This document shows, one piece after another, positions 1-11,667 of a stretch of 64,000 bases of DNA. Made by a program: the position numbers and the translations under genes. Location: positions 5,702-69,701 of the forward strand of contig JAFKMZ010000011.1 of the NCBI GenBank assembly GCA_017305055.1, read 5' to 3'. Position 1 is the stretch's first letter, and the number at the start of each line of letters is the position of its first letter. The notes below the pieces were generated by a model. The model was not told the origin of the DNA, searched no databases, and saw only the letters and a list, made by a program, of their open reading frames with translations. Source of the stretch: Lysobacterales bacterium (GTDB lineage Bacteria > Pseudomonadota > Gammaproteobacteria > Xanthomonadales > Rhodanobacteraceae).

Positions 1-1
1 G

Positions 2-511
2 ACCCGCGTGTTTGCCGAGTCACAGCTCGATGCGGCCGCGACCCTGGCCTCGGGCTATCCCGGCGCGCTGCTGGTGGAGCGGCTGATCGAGGGTGACGAG
101 CTGACTGTCGGCGTGCTCGGTGGCGAGGTGCTGCCGAGCATCCACATCGTGCCGCATGCTGATTTCTACGACTACACCGCCAAGTATGTCGCCGAGGACA
201 CCCAATACCTGTGCCCGGGCCTCGAGGGCGCCGCGGAGCAGGCCCTGCGCGAGCTGGCCTGGTCGGCGTTCAGCGCGCTCGACTGTGCCGGCTGGGGCCG
301 GGTCGATGTCATGCGCGATCGCGCCGGGCAGAACTGGCTGCTCGAGGTCAACACTGCCCCAGGCATGACCTCGCATTCGCTGGTGCCCAAGGCTGCCGCG
401 GTTGCAGGCATGGACTATCAGGAATTGTGCTGGCGCGTGCTGGAGACGAGCGTGCGCAGCGCGCTGCCGCCGGCCGCCAGCCAGGTCGCAGCCCACGGGG
501 GCCAGCCATGA
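2..511 (+). CDS. ddlB: D-alanine--D-alanine ligase, C-terminal part (cut by window start)
   Basis: Cytoplasmic ATP-grasp enzyme that joins two D-alanines for the peptidoglycan pentapeptide. Only the last 169 residues are in the window; the frame is open from base 2, so the start lies outside. Visible are the central ATP-grasp strands ([17 protein letters not shown]) and the Mg/ATP-binding block [20 protein letters not shown], which is characteristic of Ddl. Its TGA overlaps the ATG of ftsQ by four bases (ATGA), so the two are translationally coupled, as is usual at this point of the dcw cluster. The B paralogue is assigned from this position beside ftsQ; the sequence alone says Ddl. Confidence 0.95.
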   Translation, partial: TRVFAESQLDAAATLASGYPGALLVERLIEGDELTVGVLGGEVLPSIHIVPHADFYDYTAKYVAEDTQYLCPGLEGAAEQALRELAWSAFSALDCAGWGRVDVMRDRAGQNWLLEVNTAPGMTSHSLVPKAAAVAGMDYQELCWRVLETSVRSALPPAASQVAAHGGQP

Positions 512-1242
512 GGGGGTCGATCCGCGTGCTGGCCTGGTGCCTGGCGATCGCGCTGGTGGCGCTGCCCCTGGTCGGCGTGCTGCGTGGCTGGTTTGCGGCA
601 CAAAGCTGGCCGGTGACCCGGCTGGTGGTGCAGGCCCATTTCAAGTACGTGGACGCGGCGCAGATTCGTGCCGCGGTGGCGCCGCGCGTGGACAAGGGCT
701 TCTTTGCACTGGACCTCGGCGCGGTGCAGCGGGCCGTGGCGGCCTTGCCGTGGGTGGAGGCGGTCGAGGTGCGCAAGCGCTGGCCGGACACGCTGGTGCT
801 GCGCGTGCACGAGCGGCAGCCGTTTGCGCACTGGAACGAGCAGCAGCTGATCAGCAGCAAGGGTGTGGTGTTCGACGCCACCCTGCCTGCCGGTGCGCCC
901 GCCTTGCCCGACTTGCACGGTCCGGATGCCCGCCTCGCCGAGGTGGTGAGCTTCTACAGCGAGGCGCGCAGGGCGTTTGCCGGCGCGCAGGTGCGGGTCC
1001 AGGGGCTGACCCTGACCGATCGCGGCAGCTGGAGCATACGCATTGGCGATGGCTCGCGCGTCGTGGTTGGCGACAGCGCCCAGGCGGCCTCGCGCCTGCA
1101 CCGCTTCCTGGATGTGCTGCCGCAATTGATGAGCGGTCACGACCGCAGCTTCGTCTACGCCGACTTGCGTTACACCAATGGCTTTGCCGTGCTCTGGCCC
1201 GCGGCGATGCCCACCACCGCCGGAGGTACGCCGCCCGCATGA
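508..1242 (+). CDS. ftsQ: Cell division protein FtsQ
   Basis: Bitopic inner-membrane divisome protein that bridges early cytoplasmic and late periplasmic division proteins through FtsB and FtsL. The 244-residue product has a short cytoplasmic tail, one membrane helix at about residues 7-29, then a POTRA domain starting near [12 protein letters not shown] (about 37-105) and a beta-rich FtsQ domain containing [17 protein letters not shown]. Length is normal for the family. The start ATG overlaps the ddlB stop and the gene's own TGA overlaps the ftsA ATG, so ddlB-ftsQ-ftsA are read as one coupled unit. Confidence 0.95.
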   Translation: MRGSIRVLAWCLAIALVALPLVGVLRGWFAAQSWPVTRLVVQAHFKYVDAAQIRAAVAPRVDKGFFALDLGAVQRAVAALPWVEAVEVRKRWPDTLVLRVHERQPFAHWNEQQLISSKGVVFDATLPAGAPALPDLHGPDARLAEVVSFYSEARRAFAGAQVRVQGLTLTDRGSWSIRIGDGSRVVVGDSAQAASRLHRFLDVLPQLMSGHDRSFVYADLRYTNGFAVLWPAAMPTTAGGTPPA

Positions 1243-2471
1243 GAACCCACAACGACAAGCAACTCGTGGTCGGCCTGGATATCGGCACCTCGAAGGTGGT
1301 GGCGATCGTGGGCGAGTACGAACCCGAGCAGCCGATCACCGTGATCGGTATCGGCACCCACGTGTCGCGTGGGATGAAGCGCGGTTCGGTGGTGGACATC
1401 GAGTCCACCGTGCACTCGATCCAGCACGCCGTCGAAGAGGCCGAGCTGATGGCCGGCTGCGACATCCGCTCGGTGTTCGCCTCGATCTCCGGCAGCCACC
1501 TGGAGACCCGCAACTCGCACGGCAGCGCGGCGATCCGCGACCACGAGGTCACCGCCGGCGACCTCGAGCAGGTGCTGGAGGCGGCCAGTGCCGTGGCCAT
1601 TCCGGCCGACCGCAAGGTCCTGTTCAAGGAGTCGCAGGAATACCGCATCGACGGCCAGGACGGCATCCGCCGCCCGGTGGGCATGAGCGGGGTGCGCCTG
1701 GAGGCCAGCGTGCATCTGGTGACGGGTGCCGCCGCCGCGGTGCAGAACATCACCAAGTGCATCCAGCGCTGCGGCCTCACGGTCGATGGCCTGGTGCCGT
1801 CGGGACTGGCCAGCGCGATGAGCGTGCTCACCGACGACGAGCGCGAGCTCGGCGTGTGCCTGGTGGACATCGGCGCCGGCACCACCGACGTGGCGATCTA
1901 CACCCAGGGCGCGATCCGCTTTACCGCCTCGCTGCCGGTGGGCGGTGACCAGGTGACCAACGACATTGCCTACGGCGTGCACACCCCGACCGCGCACGCC
2001 GAGGAAATCAAGATCAAGTACGCCTGCGCGCAGACCGGGCTGACCCACGCCGAGGAGACCATCCAGGTGCCGAGCGTCGGCGATCGCCCGCCGCGCCGGC
2101 TGGCCCGCCAGTCGCTCGCGCAGAGCGTGCAGGCGCGCTACGAGGAGATCTTCGAGATGGTGCAGGACCAACTGCGGCGTTCCGGCTACGAGAGCCTGGT
2201 CGCGGCCGGCGTGGTGCTCACCGGTGGCGCCTCGCGCATGGAAGGCGCGCTGGAGCTGGCCGAGGAAATCTTCCACAAGATGGTGCGTATTGGCGTACCG
2301 CAGCAGGTCGAGGGTCTGGGTGATGTGGTCACCAGCCCCTTGCACGCCACCGGAGTCGGCCTGCTGCTGCATGGCGCGCGGGTCGGAAGCCAGCGCAGCG
2401 GCCGGTCCCCGAGCGGCGGCTCGGATGCGCTGGTCGGAAGGTTGCGCGGTTGGGTGGCACGGAATTTTTGA
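1239..2471 (+). CDS. ftsA: Cell division protein FtsA
   Basis: Actin-like ATPase that tethers FtsZ filaments to the membrane. The 410-residue protein starts the ATPase core with VGLDIGTSKVVAIVGE (about residues 10-25, phosphate-1), includes the family-specific 1C subdomain (SGSHLETRNSHG) and has the phosphate-2 loop CLVDIGAGTTDVAIY. The C-terminus ends in an amphipathic stretch, VGRLRGWVARNF, which matches the membrane-targeting helix of FtsA. The start overlaps ftsQ by four bases. A gap of 148 bases separates it from ftsZ. Confidence 0.96.
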   Translation: MRTHNDKQLVVGLDIGTSKVVAIVGEYEPEQPITVIGIGTHVSRGMKRGSVVDIESTVHSIQHAVEEAELMAGCDIRSVFASISGSHLETRNSHGSAAIRDHEVTAGDLEQVLEAASAVAIPADRKVLFKESQEYRIDGQDGIRRPVGMSGVRLEASVHLVTGAAAAVQNITKCIQRCGLTVDGLVPSGLASAMSVLTDDERELGVCLVDIGAGTTDVAIYTQGAIRFTASLPVGGDQVTNDIAYGVHTPTAHAEEIKIKYACAQTGLTHAEETIQVPSVGDRPPRRLARQSLAQSVQARYEEIFEMVQDQLRRSGYESLVAAGVVLTGGASRMEGALELAEEIFHKMVRIGVPQQVEGLGDVVTSPLHATGVGLLLHGARVGSQRSGRSPSGGSDALVGRLRGWVARNF

Positions 2472-2516
2472 GTGGTGGAGGCGGCATGGTGGCCGGCAAC
2501 GGCCATCCGGTTCCAA

Positions 2517-2537
2517 GGTGATGCGGGATGCATCACC
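2517..2537 (+). other. Short hairpin in the ftsA-ftsZ gap
   Basis: Perfect 8-bp inverted repeat GGTGATGC / GCATCACC with a 5-base loop, in the 148-base spacer before ftsZ. No T-run follows, so a simple intrinsic terminator is unlikely. It could affect mRNA processing or stability between ftsA and ftsZ; nothing in the sequence decides its role. Confidence 0.35.
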
Positions 2538-2619
2538 AGGGCATTCCAGGGATACAGCCCGGCGCCCGCGATCGATGCCAGGTCGGCGCGGGTCATAAAA
2601 CAACGACGGAGGACGGGAC

Positions 2620-3795
2620 ATGTTTGAATTGATCGAAAAGCTTTCCCCCAACGCGATCATCAAGGTGATCGGGGTTGGCGGCGGCGGCGGCAACGCCGTG
2701 GCGCACATGCTCAACGCCAATATCGAGGGGGTCGAGTTCGTGGTCGCGAATACCGACGCCCAGGCCATGACCACCTGCGGTTCGCGCACGCACCTGCAGC
2801 TGGGCGGCAACGTGACCAAGGGTCTCGGCGCGGGCGCCAACCCCGAGGTTGGCCGACAGGCGGCACTGGAGGACCGTGAGCGCATCGAGGCCATGCTCGA
2901 GGGTGCCGACATGGTATTCATCACTGCCGGCATGGGCGGTGGCACCGGTACCGGCGCGGCGCCGGTGGTTGCGCAGCTGGCCAAGGAGAAAGGCATCCTT
3001 ACCGTGGCCGTGGTCACCAAGCCGTTCCCGTTCGAGGGTCGCCGGCGCATGCAGGTGGCGTTGAAGGGCATCGAGGACCTGTCCCAGCACGTCGATTCCC
3101 TGATCACGGTGCCGAACGAGAAGTTGCTCAACGTGCTCGGCCGCGAGGTCACGTTGCTGAATGCGTTCAAGGCCGCCAACGATGTGCTGCAGGGTGCGGT
3201 CCAGGGCATTGCCGACCTGATCACGGCGCCAGGCCTGATCAACGTGGACTTCGCCGACGTGCGCACGGTGATGTCGGAAATGGGCCAGGCCATGATGGGT
3301 TCCGGTACCGCCCGCGGCGACGACCGCGCCCAGGCCGCGGCCGAGGCGGCAATCAAGAACCCGCTGCTGGAAGACGTCAACCTGAACGGAGCTTGCGGCA
3401 TCCTGGTCAACGTCACCGCCGGACCCAACCTCACAATGCGTGAGTTCGACGAAATTGGCCGCATCATCCACGATTTTGCCAGCGAAGACGCGACGGTGGT
3501 CATTGGCACCTCGATGGACCAGGATATGCAGGACGATGTGCGCGTGACTGTGGTCGCCACTGGCCTCAATCGTGCCGACACCTCGCGCGCACGGCCGCCG
3601 ATCCAGCTGGTCGAGCCGGCCATCGAGCGTCCGCGCCCGGTGCTGCTGCGCACGGGTACCGGCAATGAGGTGGTGGATTACGCGCAACGCGAGCGTGGGC
3701 CGCAGACCGGTGCCGATGCGGCGGCTGCGGGGACGAGTGACCCCGGGTTCGACTACTTGGACATCCCGGCCTTCCTGCGGCGGCAGGCGGACTGA
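2620..3795 (+). CDS. ftsZ: Cell division GTPase FtsZ
   Basis: Tubulin-like GTPase that forms the Z ring. The 391-residue protein has the glycine-rich nucleotide loop near residues 17-25, the tubulin signature GGGTGTG at 106-112, and the catalytic T7 loop NVDFADV at about 208-214. A variable linker leads to the conserved C-terminal peptide, DYLDIPAFLRRQAD at 378-391, which binds FtsA and ZipA-type partners. A GGAGG-like ribosome site lies about 10 bases upstream of the ATG. It follows ftsA but has its own 148-base leader, so a separate promoter there is plausible. Length and motifs are typical. Confidence 0.98.
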   Translation: MFELIEKLSPNAIIKVIGVGGGGGNAVAHMLNANIEGVEFVVANTDAQAMTTCGSRTHLQLGGNVTKGLGAGANPEVGRQAALEDRERIEAMLEGADMVFITAGMGGGTGTGAAPVVAQLAKEKGILTVAVVTKPFPFEGRRRMQVALKGIEDLSQHVDSLITVPNEKLLNVLGREVTLLNAFKAANDVLQGAVQGIADLITAPGLINVDFADVRTVMSEMGQAMMGSGTARGDDRAQAAAEAAIKNPLLEDVNLNGACGILVNVTAGPNLTMREFDEIGRIIHDFASEDATVVIGTSMDQDMQDDVRVTVVATGLNRADTSRARPPIQLVEPAIERPRPVLLRTGTGNEVVDYAQRERGPQTGADAAAAGTSDPGFDYLDIPAFLRRQAD

Positions 3796-3948
3796 TCAGG
3801 CTGGCGCCGCGTCAGCGCGAGCGGCGGCGTCCAGGCGGCACGTGCGACGCGTCCGGCGGCCGGTGTGGCGCGGCCCGTGACTGGGGAGAGCCGGGGGTGG
3901 GAACATCCGGCGCACCCGGAGCGCGCGAACGCGCGTGAAATTTAATCA

Positions 3949-3960
3949 TACTGTACAGTA
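3949..3960. promoter_or_regulatory. Perfect 12-bp palindrome upstream of the lpxC promoter
   Basis: TACTGTACAGTA is an exact palindrome sitting 10 bases upstream of the likely -35 box of lpxC, inside a short AT-rich patch that stands out from the GC-rich surroundings. Its position and symmetry are those expected of a dimeric regulator's operator. It does not match the LexA pattern of either enterobacteria or xanthomonads. The regulator is unknown. Confidence 0.4.
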
Positions 3961-3970
3961 CGGTTTGCTA

Positions 3971-3998
3971 TTGAAGTTGGTTAAGACTGTGTTAGTAT
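3971..3998 (+). promoter_or_regulatory. Likely sigma-70 promoter of lpxC
   Basis: TTGAAG at 3971-3976 and TAGTAT at 3993-3998 are separated by 16 bases. This is a good -35/-10 pair in a local AT-rich patch (about 3936-3998), ending 38 bases before the lpxC ATG. The patch falls between ftsZ and lpxC, which suggests that lpxC has its own promoter instead of relying only on read-through from ftsZ. Confidence 0.6.
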
Positions 3999-4036
3999 GC
4001 GCGCCTGTCGGTGTTGCCGCCACGAGACCCGCTCCC

Positions 4037-4951
4037 ATGATCAAGCAGCGTACGCTGAGAAATGTCATACGGGCCACCGGCGTCGGTTTGCATACCGGCG
4101 ACAAGGTGTATATGACGCTGCGCCCGGCAGCACCCAACACGGGCATCGTATTCCGTCGCACCGACCTCAATCCGCCGGTGGACATCTACGCGCGCCAGGA
4201 CAACGTCGGCGATACCCGGCTCTCCACCACGCTGGTGAATGGCGACACGCGGGTGGCCACGGTCGAGCACCTGCTCTCGGCGATGGCCGGGCTGGGCATC
4301 GACAATGCCTATGTCGACCTGTCGGCACCCGAGGTGCCAATCATGGACGGCAGCGCGGGGCCGTTCGTGTTCCTGCTGCAATCTGCCGGGATCGAGGAAC
4401 AGAACGCCGCCAAGCGTTTCATCCGCATCCGCAAGCCGATCCGTGTCGAGCAGGGTGACAAGTGGGCCAGCTTCGCTCCGTTCGAGGGTTTCAAGGTCGG
4501 CTTCTCGATCGACTTCAACCACCCGATCATCTCCAAGCGCACCTCGCACAGCGAGATCGACTTCTCCACCACTTCCTACGTCAAGGAAGTCAGCCGCGCC
4601 CGTACGTTCGGCTTCATGCGCGACATCGAAGTCCTGCGCGAGGCGAACCTGGCCCTGGGCGGCTCGATGGACAATGCCGTGGTGCTGGACGATTACCGGG
4701 TATTGAACGAGGACGGCCTGCGCTACGAGGACGAGTTCGTGAAGCACAAGATCCTCGACGCGATCGGCGACCTGTACCTCCTCGGCCACAGTCTCATCGG
4801 CGCCTACCATGCACACAAGTCGGGCCACGAGCTGAACAACAAGCTGTTGCGTACCTTGGTCGCGGACACCTCGGCCTGGGAAGAAGTCAGCTACCACGAT
4901 GATCCGGCGGTATCGCCGATCTCCTATACGCATCCGGCCCAAGCCATCTAG
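4037..4951 (+). CDS. lpxC: UDP-3-O-acyl-N-acetylglucosamine deacetylase
   Basis: Zinc amidase that carries out the first committed step of lipid A synthesis in the cytoplasm. The 304-residue protein begins MIKQRTLRN, the usual LpxC start. All key residues are present: E77 and H78 in [11 protein letters not shown]237 and D241 in HKILDAIGD, and H264 in KSGHELNN (one lower than the E. coli numbers). The frame stays open upstream to a GTG at 3935, but that part coincides with the AT-rich promoter, so ATG 4037 was chosen. It is the last gene of the dcw cluster and converges with dciA. Confidence 0.98.
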   Translation: MIKQRTLRNVIRATGVGLHTGDKVYMTLRPAAPNTGIVFRRTDLNPPVDIYARQDNVGDTRLSTTLVNGDTRVATVEHLLSAMAGLGIDNAYVDLSAPEVPIMDGSAGPFVFLLQSAGIEEQNAAKRFIRIRKPIRVEQGDKWASFAPFEGFKVGFSIDFNHPIISKRTSHSEIDFSTTSYVKEVSRARTFGFMRDIEVLREANLALGGSMDNAVVLDDYRVLNEDGLRYEDEFVKHKILDAIGDLYLLGHSLIGAYHAHKSGHELNNKLLRTLVADTSAWEEVSYHDDPAVSPISYTHPAQAI

Positions 4952-5033
4952 GCCAGCGTCCGGCGCCGGCCAGCCGGCAATCGTGGCCACGATTCCGCAG
5001 TGCATCGGCTTGTGCCGTCCCCAGGTTGCCGGT

Positions 5034-5531
5034 TCAGCTTCCGCGGGACGGACGCTGGTCGGCCTGCGCCGCCAGGGTGAGGAACATGGCGCGCAGCTCC
5101 GGGTCCTGGAGCCCACCGGCCGCCGCCCGCAGATGCGCGGCCGCCGCGGCCGAGATCGACATGCCTGCTGCGGCCGTTGCCGTCACCGTGGCGGACGGCG
5201 CCACCACCTTGACCTTGATTGCTCCGGCGGCGACGCCAATGGCGCGCGCGCATGCCAGGATCTGGCCTTGGGCCAGGCGCAGGCGCGAGGCCCAGGCGGG
5301 CGAGTTTGCCAGGAAGACCAGGCGCTCGTGACGCACGTCGGCAAAGCGGACCTGGTCGCGCAACGGCTGCGGCAGAGTTTGCCGCAGCGCGCGGTCCAGC
5401 GCTTCCAGGGTATGCGCGCGCTGCGCCAGTTGCGCGAACGAGGTGCATTCGACCAGAGCCTGAGGCGCGTGACGCGGGGGCCGGGCGACGCGACGGGCAG
5501 GCCCATGTGTGCTGCTGGCAGGTTTCTCCAT
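5034..5531 (-). CDS. dciA: DUF721 / DciA-family replication initiation helper
   Basis: Member of the DUF721 family, whose studied members (DciA) help load the replicative helicase DnaB in bacteria that lack DnaC. The 165-residue protein begins MEKPASS. A low-complexity basic N-terminal part (about 1-30) is followed by the conserved alpha/beta domain with [29 protein letters not shown], here about residues 55-90, and an alanine-rich tail. The gene is divergent from secA and convergent with lpxC, its usual place in xanthomonads. The frame extends upstream of M1 without a convincing start. The helicase-loading role is inferred from the family. Confidence 0.8.
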   Translation of the reverse strand: MEKPASSTHGPARRVARPPRHAPQALVECTSFAQLAQRAHTLEALDRALRQTLPQPLRDQVRFADVRHERLVFLANSPAWASRLRLAQGQILACARAIGVAAGAIKVKVVAPSATVTATAAAGMSISAAAAAHLRAAAGGLQDPELRAMFLTLAAQADQRPSRGS

Positions 5532-5812
5532 GTGTGGATGATACGCGGGCAAGTGACCGGTCGGGCTGCTGTGGTGGTTCGCCGCCCTTGAATCGGCGCG
5601 GCGCCGACGCCATTCGAGGATATTCCGGGCATAACCCGTCCGGCCCGCCCGCGCCGCCCCGATCGTGGCTGCGTGGCGCGTTGCCGGCATGGCTCGCCGG
5701 GCTTGTGTCACGGTGTTTGCGGGCCGTGCCTGCGCGGTTGGCGCAGGTGCGTGTAGTAACATGTGCGATTGGCTCGCGAGCAGGCGGGCGCTCACACCCA
5801 AGCGGAAGACCG

Positions 5813-8554
<2,742 letters not shown>

Positions 8555-8575
8555 GCTTGCCGCGGCTCCTGCCAC

Positions 8576-9412
8576 TCAATGCCGCGAACGGTGTGGTTCG
8601 GCTTCGACGGTGACGTACTGCGGGTCGGGGACGTCGAGCCGCAGCGCGGTGAGCTGGCCACCCCAGACGCAACCGGTATCGATGGCGTGCACGCCGCAGC
8701 CGATGAAGCGCCCCAGGGCCGACCAGTGGCCTGAAACCATGCGCAGGCCGCGCTGGCGCATTCCCGGCACGGCAAACCATGGGTACAAGCCGGGCTTCTG
8801 CGTGCCAGGCATACCCTTGGCGTCGAAATCGATGTGCCCGTTCACATCGCAGTAGCGCATGCGGGTGAAGATGTTGATGGCGGCACGATAGCGGTCCAGT
8901 CCCTTCAGGCTGTTGGACCAGGCCGCCGGCCGGTTGCCGAACAGGTTGCGCAGCAGTTTGCAGTGCCGTGGACTGGACAGCTCGCGCTCGACCTCCTGGG
9001 CCACGACCTGGGCCTGGCGCAGCGTCCAGGCCGGGGCCAGGCCGGCATGCACCATGGTCCAGCCCAGGGCCGGATCGTGGTGCAGCAGCTTTTGCGAGCG
9101 CAGCCATTCGCACAGCACCGGTGCGTCCTCGGCAAACAGCACCTCGCGCAGCTCCGGGTTGACCCGCGCCTGGGCCTCGGGGCGGCGCTGCGCGATCGAC
9201 AGCAGACTGAGGTCGTGGTTGCCCAGGGTGACGATGCAGTTCTCGCGCAAGCCGTGGATCAGGCGCAGGGTCGCCAGTGATTGGCCGCCGCGGTTCACCA
9301 GGTCGCCGCAAAACCACAATCGGTCGTGTGCTGGGTCGAAGCGCAGCTTGTCCAGCAGGCGCTGCAGCTCCGGGTAGCAGCCCTGCACGTCGCCGATCGC
9401 ATAGGTGGCCAT
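8576..9412 (-). CDS. apaH: Symmetrical bis(5'-nucleosyl)-tetraphosphatase
   Basis: Cytoplasmic phosphoprotein-phosphatase-type enzyme that splits Ap4A into two ADP and can also remove Np4 caps from RNA. The 278-residue protein has the metal-binding motifs IGDVQG at 6-11, GDLVNRGG at 36-43 and GNHD at 64-67. The first motif has Gln where the general GDxHG motif has His, a substitution I believe is common in ApaH relatives. It is the last gene of the minus-strand lptD-surA-pdxA-rsmA-apaG-apaH run, 15 bases after apaG. Confidence 0.95.
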   Translation of the reverse strand: MATYAIGDVQGCYPELQRLLDKLRFDPAHDRLWFCGDLVNRGGQSLATLRLIHGLRENCIVTLGNHDLSLLSIAQRRPEAQARVNPELREVLFAEDAPVLCEWLRSQKLLHHDPALGWTMVHAGLAPAWTLRQAQVVAQEVERELSSPRHCKLLRNLFGNRPAAWSNSLKGLDRYRAAINIFTRMRYCDVNGHIDFDAKGMPGTQKPGLYPWFAVPGMRQRGLRMVSGHWSALGRFIGCGVHAIDTGCVWGGQLTALRLDVPDPQYVTVEAEPHRSRH

Positions 9413-9427
9413 GTCAGTGCGCCGCCA

Positions 9428-9811
9428 TCAGTGCAGCGTGCGCGGGATGGACAGCGTGAATGTGGGTATCGGCGCGTCGAAGCAGGTGCCATCGTCGGCC
9501 AGCATCTGGTAGCTGCCGCCCATGGTGCCCACCGGCGTTTCCAGCACAGCACCGGAGGTGTACTCGAAGCGGTCACCCGGACGCATCCACGGCTGTTCGC
9601 CGATGACACCGTCACCGCGCACCTCCTGCACCCGGCCGTTGGCGTCGGTGATCATCCAGTGCCGCGTAAGCAGCCGCGCCGGAACTCTGCCGGCGTTGCG
9701 CAGCTGCACCGTATAGGCGAAGACGTAGCGGTTGGCCTGGGGCTCCGATTGGTCGGCGACGAAACGTGCTTGCACCTGCACTTCGATGGTGTAGGTCGAA
9801 TCTTCAGTCAT
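9428..9811 (-). CDS. apaG: ApaG protein (Co2+/Mg2+ efflux-associated family)
   Basis: Small beta-sandwich (FnIII-like) protein of 127 residues. The family hallmarks are present: YVFAYTVQLRNAG, ITDANGRVQEVRGDGVIGEQP and the ending MGGSYQMLADDGTCFDAPIP. Its biochemical role is not settled; mutants in other bacteria have been linked to cobalt and magnesium effects. The start MTEDSTYTIEV was chosen because the in-frame upstream extension looks non-coding. It lies between rsmA and apaH, the same order as in enterobacteria. Confidence 0.93.
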   Translation of the reverse strand: MTEDSTYTIEVQVQARFVADQSEPQANRYVFAYTVQLRNAGRVPARLLTRHWMITDANGRVQEVRGDGVIGEQPWMRPGDRFEYTSGAVLETPVGTMGGSYQMLADDGTCFDAPIPTFTLSIPRTLH

Positions 9812-9868
9812 GTGTGGATTGTACGGCTTGCATCCATCGGCGTGGCAGGCTGCCACCGGCGCCGCCGG

Positions 9869-10675
9869 TCACTTGGTGGCCGCATCGCGGCGGCGTGCCG
9901 CGCAGGCTTGCGCCAGGCGCACGAACGCTGCGGGCTCCAGCGTTTCGGCCCGCGCGCCGGGATCGACTCCGGCGTGGCGGATCGCGTCGCGGTCGAGCAC
10001 CTGGGCCAGGGCGTTGGCCAGGGTCTTGCGCCGCTGCGCAAACGCGGCCTTGACCACCAGTTGCAGGTCCTGCGCCGATGCAGCGGGGCGTTCGTGGGGC
10101 GCCAGCGGCAACATGCGCACCACCGCCGAATCCACTTTCGGCGGCGGACGGAACGCGCGTGCCGGCACGTCGAACAGCAGCTCCACCCGGCAGGCGAGCT
10201 GCAGCATCACCGACAGGCGACCGTAGATCTTGCTGCCTGGCGCTGCGGCCATGCGCTCGACCACTTCCTTCTGCAGCATGAAGTGCAGATCCTGGATCGC
10301 CTGCAGGTGATCCAGGCAATGGAACAGGATCGGGCTGGAGATGTAGTAGGGCAGATTGCCGACCACGCGCAGCTTGGACGCCCCCAGGTGCTGCGCCAGC
10401 GTGGTGAGGTCGACCTGCAGGATGTCCGCCGGAATGATGGCCAGCTTGCCGAGCGCTGCTGCGCGTCGCTGCAGCGCGGGGATCAGCTCGGCATCGAGCT
10501 CGATCGCGGTGAGCCTCCCGGAGGCGGCCAGCAGCGGCAAGGTGAGCGCACCCTCGCCGGGGCCGATTTCCAGCAGGGTGTCCACGGCGCTGGGCGCCAG
10601 CACGCGGAGGATGCGGTCGATAACGCCGCGGTCCTCCAGGAAGTGCTGACCGTAGCCTTTCTTCGGTGCGCTCAC
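9869..10675 (-). CDS. rsmA: 16S rRNA (adenine1518-N6/adenine1519-N6)-dimethyltransferase
   Basis: SAM-dependent enzyme (KsgA) that dimethylates two adjacent adenines in the 3' helix of 16S rRNA during late 30S assembly. The 268-residue protein starts MSAPKKGYGQHFLED, with the family's GQHFL motif at 9-13. SAM motif I, EIGPGEGALT, is at 36-45, and motif IV, NLPYYIS, is at 107-113. A C-terminal helical domain contains FAQRRKTLAN. The start overlaps the pdxA stop by four bases, so translation is coupled. Confidence 0.97.
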   Translation of the reverse strand: MSAPKKGYGQHFLEDRGVIDRILRVLAPSAVDTLLEIGPGEGALTLPLLAASGRLTAIELDAELIPALQRRAAALGKLAIIPADILQVDLTTLAQHLGASKLRVVGNLPYYISSPILFHCLDHLQAIQDLHFMLQKEVVERMAAAPGSKIYGRLSVMLQLACRVELLFDVPARAFRPPPKVDSAVVRMLPLAPHERPAASAQDLQLVVKAAFAQRRKTLANALAQVLDRDAIRHAGVDPGARAETLEPAAFVRLAQACAARRRDAATK

Positions 10676-11667
10676 GGCGTAGGCGTGCGGGTGGCCAGCT
10701 CGATGGCCATGCGTGTCGCGGCGACCAGGCTGGCCACGCTGGCCGTGCCGCTGCCGGCAAGGTCAAGCGCCGTGCCGTGATCCACCGAGGTGCGGATGAA
10801 GGGCAGGCCCAGGGTCAGGTTGACCGTGCCATCGAAGGCCTCGCTCTTCAGTACCGGCAAGGCCTGGTCGTGGTACATGGCCAGCACCGCATCGTAGCGG
10901 GCGCGTTGCGCGGGGATGAAGGCGGTGTCGGCCGGCAGGGGGCCCAGCAACTGCATGCCTTCACTGCGCAACGCGGCGAGCACGGGCATGATCGTGTCCA
11001 GTTCCTCGCGGCCGATGTGGCCGCCTTCCCCGGCGTGAGGGTTGAGCCCGAGCACGGCGATGCGTGGTGCGTCCAGGCCGAACTTGCGGTGCAGCTCGGC
11101 GTGCACGATGCGCAGGGTGCGGGTCAACAGGGGGGCGGTGATTGCCGCTGGCACCGCCGCCAGCGGCAGGTGTGTGGTGGCCAGCGCCACGCGCAGGGTC
11201 GGGCTGGCGAGCATCATCACCACCTCGGCATGGGCGCGCTCGGCGAAGAATTCGGTATGCCCGCGGAACGCCACGCCGGCCTCGTTGATGGTGGCCTTCT
11301 GCAGCGGCGCGGTGACCACCGCCGCGTAGCGGCCAGCCATGCAGCCGTCGGCGGCCATGGCCAGGGTAGCCAGCACGTGCCCGGCATTGCGTGTATCGGG
11401 CTGGCCGGGAACTTCGCGTGCGCCAAGTGCAACCTGCTGCACGCGCAGCGTGCCTGGGGCGCGGCTGTCGGCTGCACTGCCGTCGTCATCGTCGAGTTCA
11501 ATGTTGACGCCGCAACGCACGGCAGCACGCTGCAACAGGCCGCGGTCGCTCAGCGCAACCAGGGTGGCCGGCAACGGCAGTTGCGCCAGGCGTACCACCA
11601 GCTCGGCGCCGACCCCCGCCGGCTCGCCGGTGGTGACGGCCAGCCGCGGCAGGCGTGCTCCGGTCAC
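10672..11667 (-). CDS. pdxA: 4-hydroxythreonine-4-phosphate dehydrogenase
   Basis: NAD-dependent metalloenzyme that oxidises 4-phosphohydroxy-L-threonine in the DXP-dependent pyridoxal phosphate pathway. The 331-residue length is typical. TTGEPAGVG opens the protein (about residues 12-20). Later come FRGHTEFFAER with a metal-binding histidine, VLGLNPHAGEGGHIGREE, and MYHDQALPVLK with another metal-site histidine. It overlaps surA upstream and rsmA downstream by four bases each, giving the classic surA-pdxA-rsmA-apaG-apaH operon. Confidence 0.97.
   Translation of the reverse strand: MTGARLPRLAVTTGEPAGVGAELVVRLAQLPLPATLVALSDRGLLQRAAVRCGVNIELDDDDGSAADSRAPGTLRVQQVALGAREVPGQPDTRNAGHVLATLAMAADGCMAGRYAAVVTAPLQKATINEAGVAFRGHTEFFAERAHAEVVMMLASPTLRVALATTHLPLAAVPAAITAPLLTRTLRIVHAELHRKFGLDAPRIAVLGLNPHAGEGGHIGREELDTIMPVLAALRSEGMQLLGPLPADTAFIPAQRARYDAVLAMYHDQALPVLKSEAFDGTVNLTLGLPFIRTSVDHGTALDLAGSGTASVASLVAATRMAIELATRTPTP

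Noticed and set aside
1170..3665. An 831-codon open frame antisense to ftsA and ftsZ
   Set aside because: It mirrors highly conserved genes; long antisense frames are expected in GC-rich DNA, and the translation resembles no family.
3935..4036. In-frame N-terminal extension of lpxC from a GTG at 3935
   Set aside because: It overlaps the likely -35/-10 promoter and the palindrome, and LpxC proteins normally start at MIKQRTL.
8576..9412. ApaH inactivated by Gln in the GDxHG motif
   Set aside because: The other metal motifs are intact, and GDxQG is, as far as I recall, common in ApaH of related proteobacteria.
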